From NCBI RefSeq assembly GCF_900095025.1, contig NZ_FMBK01000006.1, positions 1 through 64,000 of the forward strand: a DNA stretch of 64,000 nt, written 5' to 3'. A model generated the notes under the pieces. It was not told where the DNA came from and made no database searches. It saw only the letters and a program-made list of their open reading frames with translations. Shown here one piece after another: positions 56,711 through 64,000 of the stretch (the first letter of the stretch is position 1; each line of letters starts with the position of its first letter). The position numbers and the translations under genes were made by a program. Source of the DNA: Acinetobacter albensis (GTDB taxonomy: Bacteria > Pseudomonadota > Gammaproteobacteria > Pseudomonadales > Moraxellaceae).

Positions 56711-56734
56711 GGGGCAGAAAATGCCCCTTGGTTT
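56709..56734 (+). terminator. Hairpin after the PA1571-type gene
   Basis: AAGGGGCA-gaaaa-TGCCCCTT hairpin overlapping the stop codon, followed by a broken T-run (GGTTTATT). A weak terminator, possibly shared with the convergent gene. Confidence 0.6.
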
Positions 56735-56764
56735 ATTGCTTGTTTATTTTTTAAGAATTTGCGG

Positions 56765-58144
56765 CTAACTTACCGCTTCAAGCTTTGGGGATTGTTGTTC
56801 CACAATTTTTTCAAAACGTTGAATTTCTTCCTCTAAATGGGTCAGTAAATTTTGCATTTTAGGTAATGCATTCCGACAACCTGTTAAACCCACTTCTAAT
56901 TTATCTAAATAACTGGTCATGGTAATATTCAATGCCTGTCCATCCAAAACAATAGACGCTGGATAAAGTGCATCAAGCTTAGCGCCATTCCAATACAAAG
57001 GTTCACGTGGACCTGGCACATTAGAAATGACAATATTGAAGGCTTGGCGTTTAGGCATTAAACCTGACGCGATATTCAGTCCTGCTGGACCATAAACAAA
57101 GGCACTATAATTCAAAATCTGTTGGGAATTCATTCGTTTAAAACGATTTTTTGCATTTTGCATACTGCGCTTAATCACGTCTAAACGCTCTAGCGGATCT
57201 TCTTTGTCAGTGCCTAAATTGGCTAAAATCATGGTAATTCGATTTGAAACTTCAGAATCATCATCGCGGATAGACGCAGGCACCATAGCAATCAGTGGTT
57301 TTTTAGGGAGCGCAGTCTGACTAATCAGATATTCACGCAATGCACCAGAGCAAATAGCCAGCACTACATCGTTAATAGTCACACCCAATTCTTTAGCAAT
57401 TTTGCTTAAACGTGCCAATTCAAATGATTGAGCTGCAAAGCGACGAGAAGAACTGACGCGTTGATTTAAAATACTGCTTGGTGCCTGAAAACTTGAAACA
57501 TAGTCGGGATTACGTCCCATGTCTTTGATAATGGTTTGAGAGAGCTCTCGAAAGACAGTAGGGGTTGCTTCAAGTTGCTGTTTAACCCCATTCATAATTT
57601 TTTTAAATCGGCTTGATTTCGGTTCTTTTAAGCGTTTAGCACGAGGTCCTTCTACACACCAAGGCGGTACAATGCGGTTCCCATGAGGGTCATGAGAAAG
57701 CGATTTTTCAACCAAGCGCATGCCTGCAATACCATCCACCATCGCGTGATGAATTTTAAAGTACATGGCAAAGCGATTGCCTTCGATCCCTTCAATGATA
57801 TTACAAGTCCAAAGTGGTTTTGCCCGATCAATTAAAGCGCTGTGTTCTTGAGAAATATAGGTTAATAATTCACGAATTCGACCCGGATGAGGAAGCGCAA
57901 TATGACGGAAATGATGATCTAAATCAAATTCTTCATCTTCATCCCAAAAAAAACCATTGAGTTTATTATTAAAAGGAGGCACTGGGATAGATTTAGAGTT
58001 ACGAATATCGGCAACTAAATCTTGAATAAAAGTTTCAGGGGCATTGTCAGGGATTTGAAATAGAAAAAGTCCCCCAACATGCATGGGTTGTTGTCTTTTT
58101 TCTAGTGATAGAAAAATAAAATCAATCGGATGTAAAGGACGCAT
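56765..58144 (-). CDS. atfA: Wax ester synthase/acyl-CoA:diacylglycerol acyltransferase
   Basis: A 459-residue bifunctional WS/DGAT that makes wax esters from fatty alcohols and triacylglycerol from diacylglycerol, for storage in lipid inclusions. The catalytic HHAMVDG is at residues 132-138, PLW at 110-112 and ND in VTINDVVLAICSG near 270. The sequence follows the A. baylyi AtfA I remember almost block for block, including MRPLHPIDFIFLSLEKRQQP. It is monocistronic, convergent with the PA1571-type gene. Confidence 0.95.
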   Translation of the reverse strand: MRPLHPIDFIFLSLEKRQQPMHVGGLFLFQIPDNAPETFIQDLVADIRNSKSIPVPPFNNKLNGFFWDEDEEFDLDHHFRHIALPHPGRIRELLTYISQEHSALIDRAKPLWTCNIIEGIEGNRFAMYFKIHHAMVDGIAGMRLVEKSLSHDPHGNRIVPPWCVEGPRAKRLKEPKSSRFKKIMNGVKQQLEATPTVFRELSQTIIKDMGRNPDYVSSFQAPSSILNQRVSSSRRFAAQSFELARLSKIAKELGVTINDVVLAICSGALREYLISQTALPKKPLIAMVPASIRDDDSEVSNRITMILANLGTDKEDPLERLDVIKRSMQNAKNRFKRMNSQQILNYSAFVYGPAGLNIASGLMPKRQAFNIVISNVPGPREPLYWNGAKLDALYPASIVLDGQALNITMTSYLDKLEVGLTGCRNALPKMQNLLTHLEEEIQRFEKIVEQQSPKLEAVS

Positions 58145-58320
58145 AGCGTGGAATGCCTCACTGCAATTTCATAGGTCGTTCTTATATGAACAAACTTGTT
58201 AGAATTATAAAAACCGTTTTTCAAGTATAACTTTTTTCAAATAGAAAGAAACAGGTTTCTGTATAATCGGTTAAAGGTGAAAACCAGAAACCACCATGAT
58301 CGATGGTTTCTTAAAAGTTA

Positions 58321-59052
58321 TTATTTTAAGTTACCCGCATGCAAACCGCATTCTTTATGGGTCGCTTCTTCCCACCACCAACGACCTTCACGTTCATGCT
58401 GATTTGGAAGAACAGGGCGAGTGCAAGGCTCGCAACCAATTGAAATAAAACCACGTTCATGTAATGGATTATAAGGAATTTCCATCATGCGAATATAACT
58501 CCAGACATCTGCACTTGACCAGTTTGCCAATGGATTATATTTAATCAGCTGTTTACCCAAGCCAGAAAATCCAGCATCGGCTTGTACCACAGGAATTTCA
58601 TTACGCGTACCCGGGCTTTGATCTTTACGTTGTCCCGTAATCCAGCCATCTAGAGTCGCCAATTTTTTGCGTAAAGGCTGAACTTTACGAATACCACAAC
58701 ATTCCTGATGGCCATCTTCAAAGAAACTGAATAATCCTTTTTGTTGAACCAGATTTTCAATCGCTTGAGTTTCAGGAAAACAAATTTCGATATCAATTTT
58801 ATAGTGTTTACGCACTTGTTCAATAAATTGATAGGTCTCTGCATGTAATCGTCCTGTATCTAGGCTGAAAACACGAAAAGGCTTACCCAAATTTGATGCC
58901 ATATCAATCAACACTACATCTTCAGCACCAGAAAATGAAATAGCAATTTCACCATCTTGGTTTAACGCCAATTCTAAAATTTCACTGGGTGATTTATCGG
59001 CATATTCAGATGCGAGCGCATCGACAAGGTCAATGGTGGGGATTGTAGTCAT
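58321..59052 (-). CDS. cysH: Phosphoadenylyl/adenylyl-sulfate reductase CysH
   Basis: A 243-residue reductase of the assimilatory sulfate pathway that converts APS or PAPS to sulfite with thioredoxin. It has the PP-motif region [15 protein letters not shown], the CC pair in [12 protein letters not shown], a second pair in GCEPCTRPV and the terminal KECGLH with the redox Cys. The extra Cys pairs hold a 4Fe-4S cluster, which marks the APS-reductase type (family knowledge). It is divergent from thrH. Confidence 0.93.
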   Translation of the reverse strand: MTTIPTIDLVDALASEYADKSPSEILELALNQDGEIAISFSGAEDVVLIDMASNLGKPFRVFSLDTGRLHAETYQFIEQVRKHYKIDIEICFPETQAIENLVQQKGLFSFFEDGHQECCGIRKVQPLRKKLATLDGWITGQRKDQSPGTRNEIPVVQADAGFSGLGKQLIKYNPLANWSSADVWSYIRMMEIPYNPLHERGFISIGCEPCTRPVLPNQHEREGRWWWEEATHKECGLHAGNLK

Positions 59053-59251
59053 GATCGTTCCTGGCTAATAGGCTTGGACACTTAAAAACCTATATTAATT
59101 TAATTCACAACAATTTTAATAGAATTAGAATAATCTGCTTAGCACTAAAAAATAAATACTTATGAATTAAATAGATTTAAAAAACAACATTTCATTGACC
59201 TATTTTTAAGCTATGATAACGCAAAATTTATTACTGACGTTGGGAGAACCC

Positions 59252-59869
59252 ATGGAAATCGTATGTCTTGATCTTGAAGGTGTGTTAGTTCCAGAAATTT
59301 GGATTAACTTTGCCAAAAAAACTGGCATAAAAGCATTGGAAGCGACCACACGTGATATCCCTGATTACGATGTGTTGATGACCCAACGCCTCAATATTTT
59401 AAAAGAGCATGGTTTAGGGTTAAACGATATTCAAGCTGTGATTGCAGATATGGGGCCTTTTCCGGGTGCTAAAGAATTTATAAAATGGGTCAGTACTCAT
59501 TTTCAATTGATTATTCTTTCCGATACTTTCTATGAATTTGCTCATCCGTTAATGCGACAGTTGGATTGGCCAACCATTTTTTGTCATAAATTGGAAACTG
59601 ATGAAAATGGGATGATCTCGGCTTATAAATTGCGTCAACCTGATCAAAAGCGCCAAGCTGTGAAAGCATTACATGGTTTAAACTTCCGCGTTATTGCAGC
59701 AGGTGATTCATATAATGATACAACTATGCTTGCTGAGGCAGATCATGGTTTCCTCTTTGATGCACCTGATAATGTCATTGCCGAATTTCCGCAATTTCCA
59801 CCTATTCATGGCTATGAAGCATTAAAAGAAGCGATTCGTAATGCCTCAGTGCGCGATATTCCAGCTTAA
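59252..59869 (+). CDS. thrH: Phosphoserine phosphatase/homoserine phosphotransferase ThrH
   Basis: A 205-residue HAD-family enzyme that dephosphorylates phosphoserine and can pass the phosphate to homoserine. Motif I is CLDLEGVLVPE, motif II LIILSDTFYEF, and motifs III/IV K in LRQPDQKRQ and AAGDSYNDTTML. The frame opens at 59213, but GGGAG lies seven bases before the ATG at 59252, which matches the usual ThrH length and start. It is convergent with the FadL-type gene, with a shared terminator. Confidence 0.92.
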   Translation: MEIVCLDLEGVLVPEIWINFAKKTGIKALEATTRDIPDYDVLMTQRLNILKEHGLGLNDIQAVIADMGPFPGAKEFIKWVSTHFQLIILSDTFYEFAHPLMRQLDWPTIFCHKLETDENGMISAYKLRQPDQKRQAVKALHGLNFRVIAAGDSYNDTTMLAEADHGFLFDAPDNVIAEFPQFPPIHGYEALKEAIRNASVRDIPA

Positions 59870-59886
59870 TCTTTAAGTCTATAGAA

Positions 59887-59917
59887 TAAAAAAGGCGCTC
59901 ATAAAGCGCCTTTTTTA
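59887..59917. terminator. Bidirectional terminator between thrH and the FadL-type gene
   Basis: AAAAAAGGCGCT-CATA-AGCGCCTTTTTT hairpin with A-run and T-run on both sides, between convergent stops. Confidence 0.9.
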
Positions 59918-59946
59918 ATTAAACTAAATTTATATTTCATACAAAA

Positions 59947-61137
59947 TTAGAAACGGTAACCGATTTTCATACCATAACCAAATGCAGTATTGTCTTCAAA
60001 TTCGGCGACTTTATTTCCGCCCGTTTGTGCAGTTGCATCACCTAGCCAGAAATATTTAACACCCGCTTGAATAAAATAGTTTTCAGCAGGGCTGTATTGG
60101 CCACCTAATCCTACGCTCCAATAGCCTTCAGTTGGCCCAAGAGTCGTCACGGGATTTCCTGCACCAGAATCATATCCAATGGCTGCTGTACCTGACCATT
60201 GACTGTTAAATTTATGACCTAAACCGACGGTTGCAGACCATTGATCATCAGAATAATCAATGAGATTTTGTGCTTTGCCTCGAGCTTGTTGTGACAGTTG
60301 CGCGAGTAAAGGCGGAGTTACCACAAAGTTATCCCAGTGTACCCAACGAATATTGGCGAAGGCTAAAGTGTTTTGAGCAATACCTGTTTGTAAATCAAGA
60401 TTGACAGATTGTGGCGTAATGGCTTCAGTTTTACCTACTAAACTGAATGGAACAGTAACGATACCACCACCCATTGATGGTGGGAGGGTAATCAACGGTG
60501 ATGCAGTTTCATGAGAATCTGCATCATGTTTGATTTCTGATCTATAGGTCATTGCCGCTTTTAATGCTATTTCTGGAACTTGATAAGCAAAACCAGCAAT
60601 CCAGCCAAATGCAGCTTCTTCCTCAACTTTAATATTATAAGTGCCCAGTGCGGCTTTTCCACCATACGCTAGACCACGTAATTTAATGTCTGCTTCTACA
60701 GTTTGGTACACTGGACCTGCATAAAAGTTCCAGTTTTTATGAGGTTGATAGCCAATTAAAGCCGTAATATTTTGTGTCTTTACTTCTACACGGGTGCCTT
60801 CTATTTGGTCACCAAACATCAAACTATCTTCTGAATATTGAGCATCTGCGCCATAGGGTTGATCGTACAATAAGCCTAAAGAAATTTTATCTGAAGCTTG
60901 AACTTTAATCGCTGCAGAAGGGAAATAGTAATCTTCAGCCATATCATCGACTTGATTACCCAATAAATCCGTACCTTCAACACTCGGGTCTAATACAGAA
61001 ATACCCGCTTCAGCATAATTTTCTGGTTGTAAAAAAGCTGAAATTGACTGGCCTGAACGGTCTAAACCACCCGCAAAAGTTGCTGTCGCTGGAAATAAAC
61101 TGAGTAAAATAGCGGTTTGAATAGAATTAAACTTCAT
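59947..61137 (-). CDS. FadL-type outer membrane protein (copy 2)
   Basis: A 396-residue outer-membrane beta-barrel of the FadL/OmpP1 family, which lets long-chain fatty acids or other hydrophobic compounds across the outer membrane. It has a signal peptide (cleavage near ATFAGG), the N-terminal hatch DRSGQSISAFLQPENYAEAGIS, the S-kink region GQSVNLDLQTG-like (TPQSVNLDLQTGIAQNT) and a terminal aromatic residue (YRF) for BAM recognition. It is a clear paralogue of the gene at 61472. It has its own promoter region, in which GAGTAAATACTC (61202-61213) resembles a motif upstream of the other copy. Confidence 0.9.
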   Translation of the reverse strand: MKFNSIQTAILLSLFPATATFAGGLDRSGQSISAFLQPENYAEAGISVLDPSVEGTDLLGNQVDDMAEDYYFPSAAIKVQASDKISLGLLYDQPYGADAQYSEDSLMFGDQIEGTRVEVKTQNITALIGYQPHKNWNFYAGPVYQTVEADIKLRGLAYGGKAALGTYNIKVEEEAAFGWIAGFAYQVPEIALKAAMTYRSEIKHDADSHETASPLITLPPSMGGGIVTVPFSLVGKTEAITPQSVNLDLQTGIAQNTLAFANIRWVHWDNFVVTPPLLAQLSQQARGKAQNLIDYSDDQWSATVGLGHKFNSQWSGTAAIGYDSGAGNPVTTLGPTEGYWSVGLGGQYSPAENYFIQAGVKYFWLGDATAQTGGNKVAEFEDNTAFGYGMKIGYRF

Positions 61138-61201
61138 GGATACTTTTCCCTGATATCACTTTGTAACTTAAAGTGGGTGAAAAGTAACATAAATAAAAAA
61201 A

Positions 61202-61213
61202 GAGTAAATACTC
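61202..61213. promoter_or_regulatory. Palindromic motif upstream of FadL copy 2
   Basis: GAGTA-AA-TACTC, a perfect 5-bp inverted repeat, 65 bases upstream of the start at 61137. A near-identical motif lies upstream of the other FadL gene (62898-62909). It is a candidate site for a shared regulator. Confidence 0.45.
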
Positions 61214-61422
61214 GGTTAAGATAATTTAATGAACTGGCTCATTCAAAAAAAATAATTTGACTGGACTTAATACTTAAATAATATTCATAAATATTATTTG
61301 ATTGCATGAATTAAATAACATGATAACTTTTTAAATTAAGGGGCTTTATTGTTTATTCCTTTTGGTTGAATTTGAGACATATAAAGAGAAGAGCATAAAA
61401 AATTTTATTAGAATCTGATAAT

Positions 61423-61451
61423 AAAAAACCCTAGAAAGCTAGGGTTTTTTT
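61423..61451 (-). terminator. Terminator after FadL copy 1
   Basis: AAAAAACCCTAG-aaag-CTAGGGTTTTTT hairpin, 20 bases past the stop of the gene at 61472 in the minus direction. Confidence 0.9.
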
Positions 61452-61471
61452 GAAAAATATTGGGCATTAAA

Positions 61472-62764
61472 TTAGAATTTATAACCCATTTTTAAGCCAT
61501 ACGCGATAGCATCATTATCTTCAAAATTTGCTACATAAGAAGCTGTACCAAAGTCCGAAGCAACTTGAGCTTTGGCATCACCTAACCAGAAGTATTTAAC
61601 ACCACCAGCAATGAAAGTTTGTGGTGTTGGGCTAAATTGAGCACCCAAACCAACATTCCAGTAACCTTCAGTTGGACCCAATGTAGATACAGGATTGCCC
61701 GCACCAGAGTCCCAACCTATAGAAATATTACCAGCCCATTGTTCACTTAACTTACGACCTATACCAACAGTTGCTGAGATTTGATCATCTGTGTATGCAA
61801 CTAAATCAAATCCTTGAGATTTACCAGGAATGAATTTTGATGCATGACCAAAATCATTTGGACGAATAGAGAAATCTTTCCAGTTCACCCAACGAACATT
61901 TGCGAATGCTACTGTATTTGCCATTACACCTGTTTGAAAATCTAAATTTACAGATTGAGGTGTTGTTATTTCAGTTTGACCTGGTGTGTATCCAAGAACA
62001 GGATTAATTGTTGCAGCTAACCCACTAGTACCTAAACTTTCAGTTACTTGTACTTCGTGTTCAATTTCAGAACGATAGGTAACAGATGTTTTTAAAGCAA
62101 TTTCAGGAATTTGATATGCAAAACCTGCAAGCCAACCAGTAGCACCATCTTCACCAATATTGGCATTGTAATCACCAAATGCTGCTAAGCCACCGTATGC
62201 AACACCACGTAATTGAACATCACCTTTTACAGTTTGATAAACGCCACCACCATAAATGTTCCAGTTTTCAGTCGGTTGAAAGCCTAAAATTACTGAAATA
62301 TTCTGGGATTTTACTTCGACAGCTGTTCCTTCTGTACCATTATGAAATGCACCTTGATTAGCAAATGGAGCTAATGGGCCAGGTAAAGCAGCTGTTTTTT
62401 TTGTATCTGTTTTATATTCAGCATCAGCACCAAATGGTTGGTCGTAAATTAAACCAAAAGAAAAGTGATCAGTAAGCTGTAGTTTTAGTGCAGCGCTAGG
62501 AAAGTAATAATCACCAGCCATTTCACCAACACTTGTATTTTCAAGCCCGATAGCTACTGCTGGTGCTGCAGGATTTGGAGTCCATCCACTTTTTACATTA
62601 CCCGAAACATTAGGGTCTAAAACTGAAATACCTGCTTCAAAATAGTTGCCTGGCTGTAAAAAAGCGGCAATTGATTGACCTGAACGATCAAGAGCGGCTG
62701 CGAATGCACCTGTCATGGGTACTGTTGCAAGAATAATCGCGGTAGTTAGTGTTTTTAATTTCAT
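61472..62764 (-). CDS. FadL-type outer membrane protein (copy 1)
   Basis: A 430-residue FadL/OmpP1-family beta-barrel, paralogous to the gene at 59947. It has a signal peptide (cleavage near GAFAAALD), the hatch DRSGQSIAAFLQPGNYFEAGIS, the TPQSVNLDFQTGVMANTVAFAN block and a C-terminal YKF. It is about 35 residues longer than copy 2, mainly in two loops (about 55-75 and 130-145), where ligand or surface differences may lie. A presumed substrate is long-chain fatty acids or alkanes. Its own terminator separates the two copies, so they are separate units. Confidence 0.9.
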   Translation of the reverse strand: MKLKTLTTAIILATVPMTGAFAAALDRSGQSIAAFLQPGNYFEAGISVLDPNVSGNVKSGWTPNPAAPAVAIGLENTSVGEMAGDYYFPSAALKLQLTDHFSFGLIYDQPFGADAEYKTDTKKTAALPGPLAPFANQGAFHNGTEGTAVEVKSQNISVILGFQPTENWNIYGGGVYQTVKGDVQLRGVAYGGLAAFGDYNANIGEDGATGWLAGFAYQIPEIALKTSVTYRSEIEHEVQVTESLGTSGLAATINPVLGYTPGQTEITTPQSVNLDFQTGVMANTVAFANVRWVNWKDFSIRPNDFGHASKFIPGKSQGFDLVAYTDDQISATVGIGRKLSEQWAGNISIGWDSGAGNPVSTLGPTEGYWNVGLGAQFSPTPQTFIAGGVKYFWLGDAKAQVASDFGTASYVANFEDNDAIAYGLKMGYKF

Positions 62765-62897
62765 TCTTTATCTTCCCTAGAACGATACATATGTTATGAC
62801 ATTTTTTGTGAATGCTTTTTTAATATCTGGAGAAATTAACTTTAAAAGCTAAGATCGATTGTTACTCCATGTGACAAAAATAGCACAATTAAATAAA

Positions 62898-62909
62898 GAG
62901 TAAATGCTC
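62898..62909. promoter_or_regulatory. Palindromic motif upstream of FadL copy 1
   Basis: GAGTAAATGCTC differs by one base from the motif upstream of copy 2. It is 134 bases upstream of the start at 62764. The flanking A-rich sequence (AAATAAA-AGAGTAAAT) is also shared, which suggests a retained regulatory site. Confidence 0.45.
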
Positions 62910-63085
62910 TAGAAAAATAAAAAAATATGAAAAGTTATTTTATTACTTTTTTAAAGTTAATTTTATATAATAAATTTATATCAAATATTTGAAATATAAT
63001 AAAAAAATATAAATAATTTAAAATATTTTTACACTTTTGATTGGTTAAAAATTACCCAAATTTTATGTGAATACTTAACAATAAT

Positions 63086-63103
63086 TTGTGATTTTAATCA
63101 CGT
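63086..63103. promoter_or_regulatory. CRP/Vfr-like binding site
   Basis: TTGTGATTTTAATCACGT has the TGTGA-N6-TCAC half-site layout of the CRP family, with a 7-bp perfect inverted repeat (GTGATTT... in GTGATT-TT-AATCAC). It lies roughly midway between the FadL and lipocalin starts, over 300 bases from each. Confidence 0.45.
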
Positions 63104-63425
63104 TTTATATTTTCTTTAACTTAAAAAAACAGAAATAATTATTTTAAGACATTGAATTTGTATTTTTTTGAAAATTAAATTTTAAATAAATTGGAAAGTC
63201 CGACTATCGCCTAGGGCGAATGATGCACTCTATACCAGTTAAAATATTTAAACAGGTTCGTATTGTTATACATTAGTTCTAACAAAAGTATTGGTTAAGG
63301 TATTTGCCTACACTTTTTTTAAAATACTGAAACAGCATTGATATAAAGAATTTCTTTTTTTTCTTCACGCTTTATTCACAGCCAGATAAGCTATTTTATA
63401 AAAATAAATTTCCAAGGTCACAAAA

Positions 63426-63986
63426 ATGACAAATGTATTTAAATCTTTATGTGCGGGTAGTGTATTGAGTTTGAGTATTTTTACTTTATCTTTTCATACG
63501 CAGGCAGAGACTGGAGTACTGAAGGCAGTTGAAAAAATTGACGTGAATCAATACGCGGGTCAATGGTATGAAATTGCGCATTTGCCCATGTTTTTTCAGC
63601 GAAAATGTGTCAGTGATACAACAGCTCAATATACGGTTAATTCAGATCAGACCATAGGTGTACTGAATAGTTGTCGCACAGAAACAAATGAAATGATCAG
63701 TTCTAAAGGTGTGGCTTATGCTCAAAATGCAGGTAACAGTAAACTGAAAGTGAGTTTTTTGCCTTCAGGCCTAAGATGGCTACCTTTTACTAAAGGTGAT
63801 TATTGGGTATTAAGAGTGGATCCAAACTATAAAGTTGCCTTGGTTGGTGGTCCAAGCCATAAATATTTATGGATTCTGTCACGTGATTCAAAGCTTGACC
63901 AAGCAACGTATCAATCTTATTTGCAGACAGCCCGTGAATATGGCTACGATGTATCAAAGTTAGTTCAAACACCTCATCAACCCTGA
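63426..63986 (+). CDS. Lipocalin-family protein (Blc-like)
   Basis: A 186-residue exported protein with a signal peptide (hydrophobic to about residue 28, cleavage near TQAE). The lipocalin structurally conserved regions are visible: the GxW motif in QYAGQWYEIAHLPMFFQRKC, then KVSFLP and YWVLRVDPNYKVALVGGPSHKYLWILSR. Bacterial lipocalins such as Blc bind lysophospholipids or fatty acids at the outer membrane. Unlike Blc it lacks a Cys at the cleavage site, so it is probably soluble in the periplasm. It is divergent from the FadL genes. Confidence 0.87.
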   Translation: MTNVFKSLCAGSVLSLSIFTLSFHTQAETGVLKAVEKIDVNQYAGQWYEIAHLPMFFQRKCVSDTTAQYTVNSDQTIGVLNSCRTETNEMISSKGVAYAQNAGNSKLKVSFLPSGLRWLPFTKGDYWVLRVDPNYKVALVGGPSHKYLWILSRDSKLDQATYQSYLQTAREYGYDVSKLVQTPHQP

Positions 63987-64000
63987 TATTTCTAATCTGC

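Larger units (their letters stand above)
61138..61471. other. Interval between the two FadL-type genes
   Basis: About 330 bases, holding the terminator of the upstream copy (61423-61451), a promoter region for the downstream copy and the palindromic motif at 61202-61213. Otherwise AT-rich with no gene. Confidence 0.5.
62765..63425. other. Long AT-rich divergent promoter region
   Basis: About 660 bases between the divergent FadL and lipocalin genes. It is very AT-rich and carries a palindromic motif near the FadL start (62898-62909), a CRP/Vfr-like site at 63086-63103 and a small hairpin, TCGCC/GGCGA, at 63207-63219. No gene is visible. Confidence 0.5.

Overview
The window looks like a stretch of an Acinetobacter chromosome. 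The DNA is AT-rich and the gene content is that of a strictly aerobic, lipid-storing gammaproteobacterium. Two things point to the genus: a wax ester synthase/acyl-CoA:diacylglycerol acyltransferase close to the A. baylyi AtfA sequence as I remember it, and Acinetobacter/Pseudomonas-type gene orders (dut-algC-argB, divergent bamE/fur, pilT-pilU, gatCAB opposite mreBCD). Nearly all genes are housekeeping. I see no rRNA, tRNA, CRISPR array, insertion sequence or prophage.

Layout. 1-10 kb: end of tuf, a PF10118-type metal-dependent hydrolase, rimI, bpt and aat (N-end rule transferases), trxB, ftsK, an AEC permease and a PA4642-type small protein. 9.6-13.7 kb: the minCDE division-site operon, then a membrane protein with an orphan voltage-sensor-like domain beside a PlsC-type acyltransferase. 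13.9-24.5 kb: an OmpA-like lipoprotein, rep, dut, algC, argB, a class II glutamine amidotransferase, bacteriohemerythrin, a neurotransmitter-symporter-like permease overlapping rnfH, bamE and fur. 24.5-34 kb: pilU and pilT (type IV pilus retraction), a YggS-type PLP protein, sbcC/sbcD (DNA end processing) and a PAS-GGDEF diguanylate cyclase.

34-48.5 kb is the most accessory part. It holds a secreted metallo-beta-lactamase-fold hydrolase just downstream of a stand-alone RelA/SpoT-type (p)ppGpp synthetase, then metG, a small gene that appears broken by two frameshifts, a protein with a HEPN-like RX4H motif, sbmA, a two-gene chromate transporter with a divergent LysR regulator, a DUF1176 protein, several exported proteins of unknown function, a C-terminal gene remnant and an AT-rich three-helix membrane protein gene.

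48.5-64 kb returns to core genes: gatCAB facing mreBCD, a frameshifted maf, rng, a 56-residue PA1571-type protein, the wax synthase, cysH, thrH, two tandem FadL-type outer-membrane proteins with a shared upstream motif, and a lipocalin. FadL-type porins, the wax synthase and the acyltransferase together suggest uptake and storage of fatty acids, but the genes are not in one operon.

No clear-cut new system is visible. The best leads are the Rel-synthetase/hydrolase pair, the HEPN-like protein, the orphan voltage-sensor domain, the duplicated FadL genes with a common palindromic motif, and the frameshift in maf. Functional calls rest on motif and family recognition by eye; no database search was run.
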